Source: Dipteris shenzhenensis
Taxonomy: Eukaryota > Polypodiophyta > Polypodiopsida > Gleicheniales
Strand: one strand, 5' to 3'
DNA length: 64,000 nt
Assembly (NCBI GenBank): GCA_047967505.1
Contig: CM106540.1
Made by a program: the position numbers and the translations under genes. The notes beneath the pieces are model-generated. The model made no database searches. It was not told the DNA's origin and saw only the letters and a program-made list of their open reading frames with translations. Shown piece after piece: positions 25,113 to 36,665 of the stretch; the first letter of the stretch is position 1; the number at the start of each line of letters is the position of its first letter.

Positions 25113-26457
25113 ATGTATATGTTGATGCATATATGTATATATTGATGTATATATTGATGCATACAATTTTGATATATGGAGAAAATGGACATGAAACCAT
25201 CTAAATTGGTTCTTGTCGTTCGATTTGATATATGACATGATCCTATTTGGATTTGTAAGTCCAAAGATATGGGGTCCTACTTTTAGGGCCTGAATGCCTA
25301 AAATAGGTAGCGCATTAACGTGCTACCTATTTCATGCATTTAGGCCTCAAAAGTAGGACCCCATTGGCAACACAATGGGGTCCTAGTTTTAAGGCCTAAA
25401 TGCATGAAATAGACAGCGCGTTAACGCGCTGCCTATTTTAGGCATTCAGGCCCTAAAAGTAGTACCCCGTATCTTTGGACTTGCATATCCAAATGGGGTC
25501 ATGTCATATATCAAATCAAACGGCAAGATCCACTTTAGATGATTTTTATGTCCATTTTCTCCATCAACTAAAACTATATACATCAAATAATGTTGTTGAT
25601 CAATTTTTGGCATACCCCCCCAAAATCAAGACCCCCATTGCAAAGAAAGGTAAAGAACACAAGTGCTTGTTCTTATGCTCATGAGACAACAAAATGCATG
25701 ACATGGGAAACCAATGGGGTCTTACTTTTGATGTTTGTATGTATGTATGTATGTATATATATGCATGTACATACATACATACATATACATATACATATAT
25801 ATATATATATATGTATGTATGTATTTATGTATATGTTGATGCATATATGTATATATTGATGTATATATTGATGCATACAATTTTGATATATGGAGAAAAT
25901 GGACATGAAAATCATCTGAATTGGCTTTTGCCGTTTGATTTGATATATGACATGACCCCATTTGGATTTGTAAGTCCAAAGATACGGGGTCCTACTTTTA
26001 GGGCCTAAATGCTTGAAATAGGCCTCAAAAGTAGGACCCCAATGGCAACACAATGGGGTCCTACTTTTGAGGCCTAAATGCATGAAATAGGCAGCGTGTT
26101 AATGCGCTGCCTATTTTAGGCATTCACACCCTAAAAGTAGCACCCCGTATCTTTGGACTTGCATATCCAAATGGGGTCATGTCATATATCAAATCGAACG
26201 GCAAGATCCAATTTAGATGGTTTTCATGTCCATTTTCTCCATCAACTAAAACTATATTCATCAAATAATGTTGTTGATCAATTTTTGGCATACCCCCCCA
26301 AAATCAAGACCCCCATTGCAAAGAAAGGTAAAGAACACAAGTGCTTGTTCTTATGCTCATGAGACAACAAAATGCATGACATGGGAAACCAATGGGGTCT
26401 TACTTTTAATGTTTGTATGTATGTATGTATGTATATATATGCATGTACATACATACA

Positions 26458-26544
<87 letters not shown>

Positions 26545-27222
26545 GTATGTATATGTTGATGCATATATGTATATATTGATGCATATGTTGATGCATACAA
26601 TTTTGATATATGGAGAAAATGGACATGAAAATCATCTAAATTGGCTCTGGCCGTTTGATTTGATATATGACATGACCCCATTTGGATTTGTAAATCCAAA
26701 GATACGGGGTCCTACTTTTAGGGCCTGAATGCCTGAAATAGGGAGCGTGTCAACGCGCTGCCTATTTCATGCATTTAGGCCTCAAAAGTAGGACCCCATT
26801 GGCAACACAATGGGGTCCTACTTTTGAGGCCTAAATGCATGAAATAGGCAGCGCGTTAACGTGCTGCCTATTTTAGGCATTCAGGCCCTAAAAGTAGCAC
26901 CCCGTATCTTTGGACTTGCATATCCGAATGGGGTCATGTCATATATCAAATCGAATGGCAAGATCCAATTTAGATGGTCTTCATGTCTATTTTCTCCATC
27001 AACTAAAACTATATTCATCAAATAATGTTGTTTATCAATTTTTGGCATACCCCCCCCCAAAATCAAGACCCCCACTGCAAAGAAAGGTAAGGAACACAAG
27101 TGCTTGTTCTTATGCTCATGAGACAACAAAATGCATGAAATAGGTAACCAACGGGGTCCTAATTTTGCTGTATGTATGTAAGTATGTATATATGTATGTA
27201 TATACATACATATATATCTATA

Positions 27223-27307
<85 letters not shown>

Positions 27308-27497
27308 ATGTATATGTTGATGCATATATGTATATATTGATGCATACAATTTTGATATATGGAGAAAATGGACATGAAAACCATCTAAATTGGTTCTTGT
27401 CGTTCGATTTGATATATAACATGATCCCATTTGGTTTGTAAGTCCAAAGATATGGGGTCCTACTTTTAGGGCCTGGATGCCTAAAATAGGCAGCGCG
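24685..27497 (+). repeat. 0.7-kb tandem unit cluster 1 (palindrome and TATG/TA microsatellite)
   Basis: Anchor 'atcaatttttggcata' occurs at 24851, 25599, 26277 and 27034, giving unit lengths of 748, 678 and 757 bp. Each unit runs: anchor, 'aatcaagacccccattgc', 'cacaagtgcttgttcttatg', a TATG/TA/CA microsatellite, 'ttgatgcatacaattttgat', 'atatggagaaaatggacatg', 'gatttgatatatgacatgac', then a palindromic core. The last unit stops at 27497 inside the core ('ggcagcgcg'). Frames rich in Tyr-Ile-His or Tyr-Val-Cys-Met are microsatellite artefacts. No conserved protein was found. Confidence 0.85.
25260..25481. repeat. Nested palindromic core of the 0.7-kb unit
   Basis: The core is an outer inverted repeat (starting 'gtccaaagat..ggggtcc' and ending in its complement) containing two inner palindromes centred on 'gcattaacgtgc' and 'gcgcgttaacgcgc', joined by 'attggcaacacaat'. 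Related cores lie at about 25977-26156 (partly deleted), 26697-26917, 37498-37724 and 38188-38462 (extra arm). Half-cores lie at 27440-27497 and 38965-39017. Confidence 0.85.
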
Positions 27498-28747
27498 TTT
27501 CAAGACTATAAAAAGAGATTCTAAGAGAATTACAATATGACAGTGCATATGGCATTAGTACTTGTTGAAGTAAGCAACCTCATGAATTGACAAGTAAATT
27601 TTGATTACTACAGTTTGGCTTTTGTCCAACATTTTGTAAGGATAGCACTTATATTTCAATATGAATAAGTGTGATTTACGTACAGGCTAATGTTTTGAGC
27701 TTTCAAATATTAATCTTGTTCTGAAATTCAAACTTCCTACAATGATCATTTGGCTACTCCATTTCAAAAAGACATAAGCTGCCAAATATTACGCGAAAAA
27801 TAAGTGCCTAGCCTTTTCCTCATTAAAAAATCATATGATAAATGCACAAGAAATATCGAGCTCAATTTACAAAAAATAAAGTTACAAAATCAGTGAGATC
27901 CAAGAACTCATGTTTTATCAAAGAAGCGTCTCTTCCTAAGGCCATCTAGATCAAAGAATTAAGACACCGTGCAAAAAATTGTGAATGTTGGGGGACTCAA
28001 AATATATATAATTGTATACCTCATCCCATGTGAGGCTCTTTGTGATCATGCAAGGCTGAGCAAGAGAGTATATTGAGGAGGTTCTTTTACAATTAGGCCA
28101 ATTGAGAAAATTAGCAAGGCAATTCTCATGTGAGGAAAAGCAATTGTTGAGATGAGGAGAGAGCAGTTGATGAGGACAAGGGTAGGCGAGAGGAGGCACA
28201 ATAACTACAGTGCTACAAAGGGACTATGGTGCTACTTTGTTTGAGCATATCCAGAGATGCTACATAAAAAGATGGGACTTGCAAGTTCTAGTTAGCATCA
28301 CACCCATTGCAAAAGCTAGATGAGTTTAGGAAGAAAAATATGTGTAAGGTGAGAGGCTAACCCACCATAAGCCCAAAATCCTTACTAGAGCAAAAAGGTA
28401 ATTTTGAGAGCCATCCAAGCATGACTAGGCTCTACGGGCTCCGCCTGTGAGCCTAAACTTTCCCCACCAGGTTATAGCACAACAAAATGAGGGTGAGCTT
28501 GTAGGACTCTTCCTGATCTCAAGATCATGTGTTCATTGGCATAGTTAAGGACCCATTTCTAGGTTGAGTTTGCCTCGTCGACGCAGGGTCAAGGGGTGGC
28601 ATCCCCTTATGGCTTATTTCAATGCAATCTACATGCAAATTTTATCATTTCTCGATGCTTGGGGTCCCAACCTTTCAGGTGCTAGATTACACATATATCC
28701 CTGATTTTTCTTAATTTTCGTGTTCCCAAAGTTATCCCTTTGGATGG
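27498..28747. other. No recognisable gene; one dispersed repeat copy
   Basis: About 27865-27960 ('acaaaaaataaagttacaaa' followed by 'gtgagatccaagaactcatg') is a diverged copy of 48590-48690. Nothing else was recognised. Confidence 0.4.
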
Positions 28748-29016
28748 AGGGATAGAGTCCTATAGCACCGATCCAATAGGATAGAGCTAACCTAGTGGGA
28801 TAGAGCTAAATCACCGACCAAGAGGGATAGAGCTAAAGCACCAATTCGATGAGATAGAGCTATAGCACCGACCCGGTGGGATAGAGCTAAAGCACTGACA
28901 CAGGGGGATAAAGTTACAGCACTGACCTAGTGGGACAGAGCTAAAGCACCGACATAGGGGGATAGAGCTATAGCACCGACCCATCACGATAGAGCTAAAG
29001 CACCAACTTGGCGGGA
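28748..29016. repeat. 27-bp minisatellite, about ten units
   Basis: Units follow 'gatagagctaaagcaccgac' plus a variable heptamer ending in ggg. An isolated further unit lies at about 29264-29290. Spacers are not unique, so it is not a CRISPR. Confidence 0.8.
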
Positions 29017-30656
29017 TAGTAGGTTGTTGGGATGATCAATATGGCTTCGATCGTTGGGATAAACGGATGGCACCGGTCGATGGGCTACGTGGCTATGCCT
29101 TCAAGTGGATAGCCTAGGGCCTTAAGGCACCGGTCAGACTGGCAAGATAGCTGGCTGATAGAATTTAATTAGGGCAATGGGTTAGGTAATTAACATGTGT
29201 CAGTCAGTGGGATAGGGGGCTATGGCAATGGGCAAATAAGGGGCTATGGTAGCAGGTGGCCGGTAGGATAGAGCTATAGCACCATCTTGGCAGGATAGAA
29301 ATTCACAATTTTGCCAACTAGTTTTCATGATTTTGAAGTTTTTGTTCAAGGATTTTGTGATAGGGGGATGTCGAAGTACCTAGTCTACCTACTCAATGCA
29401 AAAAACAACACGTGAATGGCAAATGGGGTGTTATGCAAAAAGTGATAGTTTCTCCTTCTAAAACCACTTTGAAAATCACTTCAAGCATCACTTTAGGGTG
29501 TTTTTGTTAGGGTTTGCTATCACACATGCCTAACAATCCTCTAAATATCTACCTATTAATTCAAACCACTAAAAAACATCAACAACAAGCTCTAAATGAT
29601 CCAAAATGCTTTCTAATAGAAAATGACAACTTCTTTTCCCTTCCAAAACTCACACTTCTTCACTCATTCCTCTCCTACAACTCCACTATCAACGCTCCTA
29701 GTTATCCTTGAAGCAATGGATAGATGTCTCAGCTCATAGCACTGTCTCCCCCCATGTAGGGGCGGGAACATTTTGATGTAAAAACGTTTGTCTATATTTT
29801 GGACTTGATAATATAAACCCGCATTTTATTTTATTTTTAAAAAGGATAGATGACAACTTAAATCAAGTTCAATGCAAAAGCATACCTTGAACTCCCTGGA
29901 AATGGCACCAAAGATGTGTAGTCTCGATGTGACTCACGTGTCGTGGGGGATCTTGAAGGAATGCGGATGGAGACTCCACTCCAAGCTGCTCCTTGTGAGA
30001 GCAATGCAAAGCATGAGCTATCCATTGCAATTGTCACTCAACCAGCTCTCGGATTGTTGTTGCAATGTGTTTCCACGAGAGGAGGAGGGAAAGGCAAGAG
30101 GGGAGAAGAGGGGGCCAAGGGAAGGAGAAGAGGGAATGAAGGGGGATGGAGTGGAAAACACAAAGGCACTACAAAGGAAACAACTGAACACCCAAAAAGA
30201 CTCTTGAAAGAGAAGAGGGAGCTTGTATTCCAAACTTGTGCATCTGACAATGAACACCAAAGTCAACCACTTTCTCCATGCTCATGATGAAAGAGAATAC
30301 AGTCATTATGGCAAGCATGGATGGTATCATAATCCATACCCACCATTGTTAGCATCTTTTTCGCTTCATCTCTTGATGCGGGCATGGTATTTGGTGTAGG
30401 AAGCATCTTCTAGAGCAACCTATCACAATTCAAACATATATAAGCTTCAAATAAAGATGATTCGGTACACTAATCCATACATGATGATTCTCAAAACAAA
30501 CAATATCCAAATAATAAGTCAAATTAATGCAAGAGCTAACCTCATTAAGGCCGAGACACTTGTATCCGACCACCCATACTTTACTTGCAGATTCAAGATT
30601 GAGAGACAAGCACGTAGTTTAGAGATCTTAGCACCCTCGTCCAATTGTGTTGATTA
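29017..30656. other. No recognisable gene
   Basis: A purine-rich GGAGAAG patch lies at 30075-30160. Frames at 29872-30287 overlap in several registers and show no family motif. Confidence 0.35.
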
Positions 30657-31147
30657 GTGAAACCATATTAATTGGAAATTAGATTGGAACTTAAAGAATA
30701 AAACAGTTTAAAAAGTGAGATTATAAGTAGGAGTAGACTTATACCGTGCGAGCAACCACCTCAGCCCAATCGACCATCGCTCCCAGTTCCTCCTGCTCAA
30801 TAAACCACGATTTTGTTCCTATGTGAAATGCGCATCTCGTCTCTGTGTCTATAGGAAGGCGACCCATCACAGCTTGCTGTGGGCCCAATTTATGAGAGTT
30901 AGATAAAGTGCATGCCATATGTAGTAAAACAAATAGAACAATACATTAAATGAGAAGAAGTAGACTTACCACGGTTGCCTTGAACGCCAACCATCCACTT
31001 GCACCAAAGTGTAAAGTACCTACAGAGTCTAGCCATCTCCTCGCAGCCCTCCTCTGACCGTCAAACATTTCAAGATGGTCCGTGTTCTGCTTCTTGAAAA
31101 ACTTCCAATCAGCTTTGTCTGCCCAGCTGGGTTTAGCCTTCCCCGTT
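30657..31147 (-). pseudogene. TNPA-like fragment, copy 2
   Basis: This is homologous along its whole length to 17247-17727, in the same orientation. It holds the 3' part of exon 1 (KPSWADKADWKFF-like), a canonical GTAAGT donor at 30969, and exon 2 (IGTKSWFIEQEELGAMVDWA). At 30656 homology stops where the exon 3 acceptor should be, and at 31147 it stops within exon 1. It is therefore a fragment bounded by unrelated sequence and cannot encode a protein. It is less mutated at the first splice donor than copy 1. It lies downstream of the TNPD-like exons on the same strand. Confidence 0.6.
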
Positions 31148-31337
31148 CCATGTCATCCCAAGTAAGGCTCTACTTGTTGCCACATTAGACTTCACATGTC
31201 CTTGCATGTAATATATGTGATGTGCCATGTCATCAAGGTGAAACAACATGTCATCAATACTCATGCCACATCATTACGGATAGCATGAAATCCTCTCATA
31301 TAGGGAGACATGAGATTCATTACCACCATGACATGCC

Positions 31338-31339
<2 letters not shown>

Positions 31340-31371
<32 letters not shown>
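31340..31371. repeat. CT dinucleotide microsatellite
   Basis: About 16 CT units, followed by non-coding sequence containing a partial local duplication ('aatgtagtatgtgcact' at about 31468 and 31526). Confidence 0.9.
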
Positions 31372-31376
<5 letters not shown>

Positions 31377-31845
31377 TGCTAATGTCTCTGGTTTGGTCTT
31401 GTCTTGCTCCCTAGAACTTAGAATCTATTCAAGTCTAATATACCTCCTATTGATCTCATATGAGGAATGTAGTATGTGCACTTTATATTTTGGATATATT
31501 GATTACCAAAATTTGACCATTTAAATGTAGTATGTGCACTCTCCTACACCTAGATAGTTTAATTACCATATTTTTATCATTTAAATGTGTTTGACTTCCA
31601 ATTGTAACATAACCTCTCATTATAGAGTACCATTTTAAATTCAATATTTTCCCACATTTCTAAGATTCAAGTAATTCCTCTTGCGAAACTAGTGTAGGTG
31701 GGTAGATTTAGGGCCCAAGTATTACTTAGGTAGAGCTGGAATAGTGGTGACATAGTGGAAACCTATATGAGAATGGGAGCAAAATAAGATGACAATGTGT
31801 CCTTGGTGATTCATCACCTTATATGAGGTGGCAAGTAGGGCCTTA

Positions 31846-32468
31846 TATGGGATAATGGTGGTGCAAAGCACATTGAAGGCATGTTTTTGTCGGATGGTCA
31901 ACATGTATTAGGTGGCAGTATAGGAGTTGGTAAGGTGATGTAGCATGAGGTATCATCACAACTGGGGGGGTAGATGTATGGGGTGTCACAATGTATGAGG
32001 TTGTAAATTCTTGTGCTTGTTGCTGATATGTCACTTCTTGAGGTGGCAAGGAATGATGGTTGCCATGTTTGACCTCAGACTCTGACATCATGTGTACATG
32101 GGATGTAGTGCCCCTAAAAATGGAATCCATCATGTCCACCATACCCTCGTCATCATCCGGGAGATTATAGTCTTGCTCAAAGTGTGAAGGTATATGTGTA
32201 CCCTCGTCAGCCTCCTCATCCTGTTTTTAGATTTCATGTAAATATAAGATCTTGTCTCAAGGTTTCGTACCATAATGGTATCTAATATTAACTGCAAACT
32301 TAAATAGCTTTGACTTACCGATAATCCATCAACATGTGCAACACCAATGGTGGGTACTAGTTCGGGCTCCTCCCCATACATCCGCAAGTGGCACATGATA
32401 ATACGACGTTGATGTCGTAAGCCACTTTGTGCTCCCGGGCATTGGCGCATCATCGAACGAGCTTCCAC
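31846..32468 (-). pseudogene. CACTA TNPD-like N-terminal exons
   Basis: Exon A (about 32468-32319) reads RQCPGAQSGLRHQ and then CHLRMYGEEPELVPTIGVAH; the HL..YG..PE...I..AH pattern resembles the transposase-associated domain at the N-terminus of plant TNPD proteins. It ends in phase 0 at a GTAAGT donor (32318). Exon B starts at 32220 after 'aaaacag', reads DEEADEGTHIPSHFEQDYNL and DDDEGMVDMMDSIFRG, and stays open to 31846. TNPD is the catalytic transposase, but the catalytic core is not present here. The position just inside a set of CACTA palindromes (32586-32718) supports the call. No in-frame ATG was secure. The conserved Cys residues of the domain are mostly missing. Confidence 0.4.
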
Positions 32469-32585
32469 TCATCCCTTCCATCTGCACTTATAAAATCACA
32501 ACATAAGTTGCAAGGAAATATATTAACAGTAATAAAATAGCATCTATGAGCTTCTTTTAACTTTAAACAAAAAGTGTCCTGAAGA

Positions 32586-32718
32586 GTTGCTATATAGCGA
32601 TGTTTTGCTCTATTCTGTCACTATATAGCGATGATTTGCTCTATTCTGTCGCTATATAACGATGATTTATTTAAAAGCATCGCTATATAGCGACTGACTA
32701 GTGTCGCTATATAGCGAC
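32586..32718. repeat. CACTA subterminal palindromes, 31-bp spacing
   Basis: Variants of GTCGCTATATAGCGAC start at 32586, 32617, 32648 and 32679 (exactly 31 bp apart), and a perfect copy is at 32703. This is the same motif as at 16655-16748 but with a different phase. No CACTA TIR follows; the polypyrimidine array begins about 50 bp further on. Confidence 0.8.
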
Positions 32719-32769
32719 GCTGTGGGTTCAAACCCGAAACCTCGCGATGCAGCACTTTCTTTAGCAATC

Positions 32770-34142
32770 TCTATTGTCAATCTTTCAATCTCTTTCTCCC
32801 TCTTCCAATCTCTTTTCCTTTCCCTCTTCTTCTCTCTTTCCCCCCCTCTTTCCCCTCTTCTAATTTTCCTTTCCCTCTTCTTCTCTCTTTCCCCCCCTCT
32901 TTTCCCTCTTTTCCCTCTTTCAATCTCTTTTCCTTTCCCTCTTCTTCCTCTTATGCATAAGCATAAGCATAAGAATATGTCTCCTTCTCTTATGCTCAAG
33001 CATAAGCATAAGCATATGTCTCCATCTCCTATGCTCATGCATAAGCATAAGCATGAGTATAAGCATAAGCATATGTCTCCTTCTCTTATGCTCATGCATA
33101 AGCATAAGCATGAGCATATGTCTCCTTCTCTTATGCTTTGTTTTCTTTCCCTCTTCTTCCTCTTATGCATAAGCATAAGCATATGTCTCCTTCTCTTATG
33201 CTCATGCATAAGCATGAGCATATGTCTCCTTCTCCTTCTCCTTCTTTTCCTCTCTTTCCCCTCTTTTCCCCCCTCTTTCCCCTCTTTCCCCTCTTTCAAT
33301 CTCTTTTTCTCTTATGCTTCTCTTATGCTTATATGCTCATGCATAAGCATAAGCATATGCTTTGTTTCCTTTCCCTCTTCTTTCTCTTATGCATAAGCAT
33401 AAGCATATGTCTTCTTCTCTTATGAGCATATGTCTCCTTCTCCTTCTCCTTCTTTTCCCCCCTCTTTCCCCTCTTTTCCCCCCTCTTTCCCCTCTTTCCT
33501 CTTTTCCTCTTTTCCCCCCTCTTTCCCCTCTTTCAATCTCTTTTCCTCTTATGCTTCTCTTATGCTTATATGCTCATGCATAAGCATAAGCATATGCTTT
33601 GTTTTCTTTCCCTCTTCTTCCTCTTATGCATAAGCATAAGCATATGTCTCCTTCTCTTATGCTCATGCATAAGCATGAGCATATGTCTCCTTCTCCTTCT
33701 CCTTCTTTTCCCCTCTTTCCCCTCTTTTCCCCCCTCTTTCCCCTCTTTCCCCTCTTTCCTCTTTTCCTCTTTTCCCCCCTCTTTCCCCTCTTTCAATCTC
33801 TTTTTCTCTTATGCTTCTCTTATGCTTATATGCTCATGCATAAGCATAAGCATATGCTTTGTTTCCTTTCCCTCTTCTTCCTCTTATGCATAAGCATAAG
33901 CATATGTCTCCTTCTCTTATGCTCATGCATAAGCATGAGCATATGTCTCCTTCTCCTTCTCCTTCTTTTCCCCCCTCTTTCCCCTCTTTCCCCTCTTTCC
34001 TCTTTTCCTCTTTTCCCCCCTCTTTCCCCTCTTTCAATCTCTTTTTCTCTTATGCTTCTCTTATGCTTATGCTCATGCATAAGCATAAGCATATGCTTTG
34101 TTTTCTTTCCCTCTTCTTCCTCTTATGCATAAGCATAAGCGA
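32770..34142 (-). repeat. Polypyrimidine tandem array, inverted counterpart of array 1
   Basis: The same unit as 19743-20872, reverse-complemented: ctctttcccc tracts alternating with 'cttatgcataagcataagca' blocks, period about 240-265 bp, about five units. All overlapping frames (Met-Leu-Met-Leu, Lys/Glu/Arg or Ser/Phe/Pro rich) are artefacts. Confidence 0.85.
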
Positions 34143-34212
34143 GGATTACCAAAAAGCGAGCAGTCCCAAATAAGCGAGCAAGATTAAATAGGTTTCAAGC
34201 GAGCGAGAACCT
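34137..34212. repeat. AGCGAGC motif cluster flanking array 2
   Basis: Four blocks, 'aagcgagg', 'aagcgagcag', 'aagcgagcaag' and 'aagcgagcgag', lie in 76 bp at the right edge of the array, matching the motif at 20880-20936. Confidence 0.7.
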
Positions 34213-36548
34213 CATCCAGCATCTTATTCCTCTCAATATCATTGGAACAATTGATGTGATCATAAGCAAATTAAACATATTCCAACAATGAAGGCATGCC
34301 TGAAACTCACAATTAACTTCTCTTTCATCCCCATACTATCAATTTGAGTCGTTGTGGAGAGGTAGAGACGCAACAATACATAAAATTTGCGACAAAAAAA
34401 GCAAACATTACTCAGATTAAACATCCACACAGCAAGATAATGATAGATCACAATGTAGAATATATGACTGAAAATATGTAAACATGATCATGTGCTACAT
34501 ATACATATCATGTCTTTTATGCTTGCAGAAGATCATCCATACATTCGATCCAAAAACATGGAAACAGAACTAACTATGTCAAAAGAAAAAAAACACATTT
34601 TCATCATAAGGATTAATTTTGCTTAGTGAAAATACCTATGTAATCTGGACAATACCATGCTTTAAAAAACTTAGGGAGCCAAAAAAGGATTTTAGCCCTC
34701 CATATTTCTATTATGACCAATGTCTGAATGATAGTTCTATCGGAACTAGAAATGAATGCATCTAACCACTATGTTGAGTGCTCATCCAGTATCCTATAGA
34801 CTATTATGTTAAAGTCAATACGTGACCACAAACTCAAGCATAAGAGGAGCATGATTCAAGTGAAATATTTGGCAAAGACACTCGGTAACTAGTATCCTAC
34901 TACATCTAACGAAAAATATGCACTAGGCATTAACAAGCTTTTATTTCCACCCGTATAAGCAAACTCGTATCTTGTAGTATGAAAAACTTTAAGGAAAACA
35001 TTGCACTTAATGCATCAGTTAAGCCAGTGACTACTCATCATGCACAATCAAACAATCATCAAGGAAAGTCTAGTCAAGCAAGTTGAAGCAAAAAACCAAA
35101 TATCTATTCGGATCTATGCCGTGGTGTATCCGCCAACCATGAGTAGCAAAAGAACCTATGAAAAAAGCAAAATAGGGATTATGCCACTCTACCATGATCA
35201 CTTCCATGCTACAAATAAGGGAATACATAGTCATTTTAGGGTACTTTTAGGGTTCATTCCCAACCACTAAAAAGAGAGCCAATGCTATCTATTTGTATTC
35301 ATAAAATGTTTATGAACATTATCATGTTTAATATAAGAATAGGAGCCAACTCAATGGGTAGTCTTAAACAAATATAAATACTATTCAAATTTTAACCTTA
35401 TGCAAAAGCTTTTTTTTTAACACAAAGTAAAACTTGATTATACATATAGATGGGAATCAGGTCACCATTGTAAGTATGTATTTAGTAATTAAGTTGAAAA
35501 TATTCCCTTAGAAAAATAGCTCAATCAACATAGTACCCATATTATATATCCAAAATTTACAAGATCTCATTCATACCATTAGATTGTTTTCATCACTTGT
35601 CATCAGTACTAACCTCAATTGGCATTATGTATTTGGGTCAAAATAGTTTTTAGTATAGGATATAATGGAGCAATACATTTATGTAATATCTAGTGATCAT
35701 AGTTTCTAATATAGGATAAAATGGAGCATAGAGTAATGTTGTCATTCAAAAATGATAATATACCTTCCTTGACCATATACAAGTATCATGCATTCATAAA
35801 AAAAGTTAGTCATAAACTGCAATATAATGTGCCCATAATGCATGTACATTAAATCTTCACATGTTAGAATGTGAGAAAGGGAATAATTTAACTATGAAAT
35901 CAGGGATCAATGTAGGAAATGGTCTTCTATGCACACATATATGCTAAGGGTCCATCTAATACAATATTGGAAATTGATGTGAGTATAAGTGTATGCATCC
36001 ATCGGTGATGTATATGAGTGTATGCATCCATTTGTGATGTATATTGTTGTACTAATCCATGGTGCTTTACGGCTTGAGTTGTTTGTAATGCAATTAATCA
36101 CAACAATTTTGTATTTTTTAAAAGAAAAATGACATAAACATTTCATGCTGCAAAATACACACAAAAAAATGGCATTTGTAGCATTAATCCAAGCATTTCC
36201 TACAAGCAATCTCCATCCCTCCCTTTCTTGCTTACTCTTTCGGCCACCTCCACCCTCTTGTTGCCCTTCAAGACTGCCTCTTGCCTCCTCGCCTCCTTGC
36301 TTCCTCACCTCCTCACCTCCTTGCTTCTTTGCCTTCTCACCTCCTTGCATCATGCTTGTTGCTGGCAATTCCAAGGCTGTCCCTCCCCTCAGTGGCCAGC
36401 TCCTCTACTCCTCACATCATCCTTCTCCTCATTTTGGTGTCTCTAATGAATAGCTTGGGGGTCTTGTTTTTGGAGGGGGGAAGCATAAGAATGGCAACAC
36501 CTTAATGCGCTGTCATTTTTCGTGCTTTTGCCACCCAAAAACAAGACC
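34213..36548. other. No recognisable gene; small repeats
   Basis: A 28-bp repeat ('gagtgtatgcatccatcggt') occurs twice at about 35986-36045. A C/T-rich cctccttgc-type repeat lies at 36240-36350. No protein family was recognised. Confidence 0.35.
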
Positions 36549-36665
36549 TGCAAAGCCCTTGCTTAAGCTTGAATGAGCCTCTTGATTTTGGGCGTGTTAA
36601 GCCATTTTTGACCATTATACCCCCAAAATCAAGAGGCTCATTCAAGCTTAAGCAAGGGCTTTGCA
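36549..36665. repeat. Perfect 44-bp-arm hairpin
   Basis: 36549-36592 and 36622-36665 are exact reverse complements (start 'tgcaaagcccttgcttaagc') around a 29-nt loop. The perfect arms suggest recent origin or active maintenance; it could give a small-RNA precursor if transcribed. Confidence 0.9.

Noticed and set aside
24700-27548. Tyr/Ile/His and Cys/Met/Tyr-rich proteins
   Set aside because: These are translations of TATG, TA and CA microsatellites within the 0.7-kb repeat unit.
5207-29016. CRISPR arrays (5207-5330 and 28748-29016 considered)
   Set aside because: Repeats are contiguous, with no unique spacers and no cas genes; the context is plant transposon DNA.
32720-32745. tRNA or SINE B-box (gggttcaaaccc)
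   Set aside because: It matches a B-box by eye, but there is no A-box upstream at the right distance and no cloverleaf could be built.
16525-32790. One intact 16-kb CACTA element from 16525 to about 32.75 kb
   Set aside because: The right TIR is missing, a duplicate TNPA fragment lies between, and large unrelated repeats fill the middle. Two partial elements, or a heavily invaded one, cannot be told apart.
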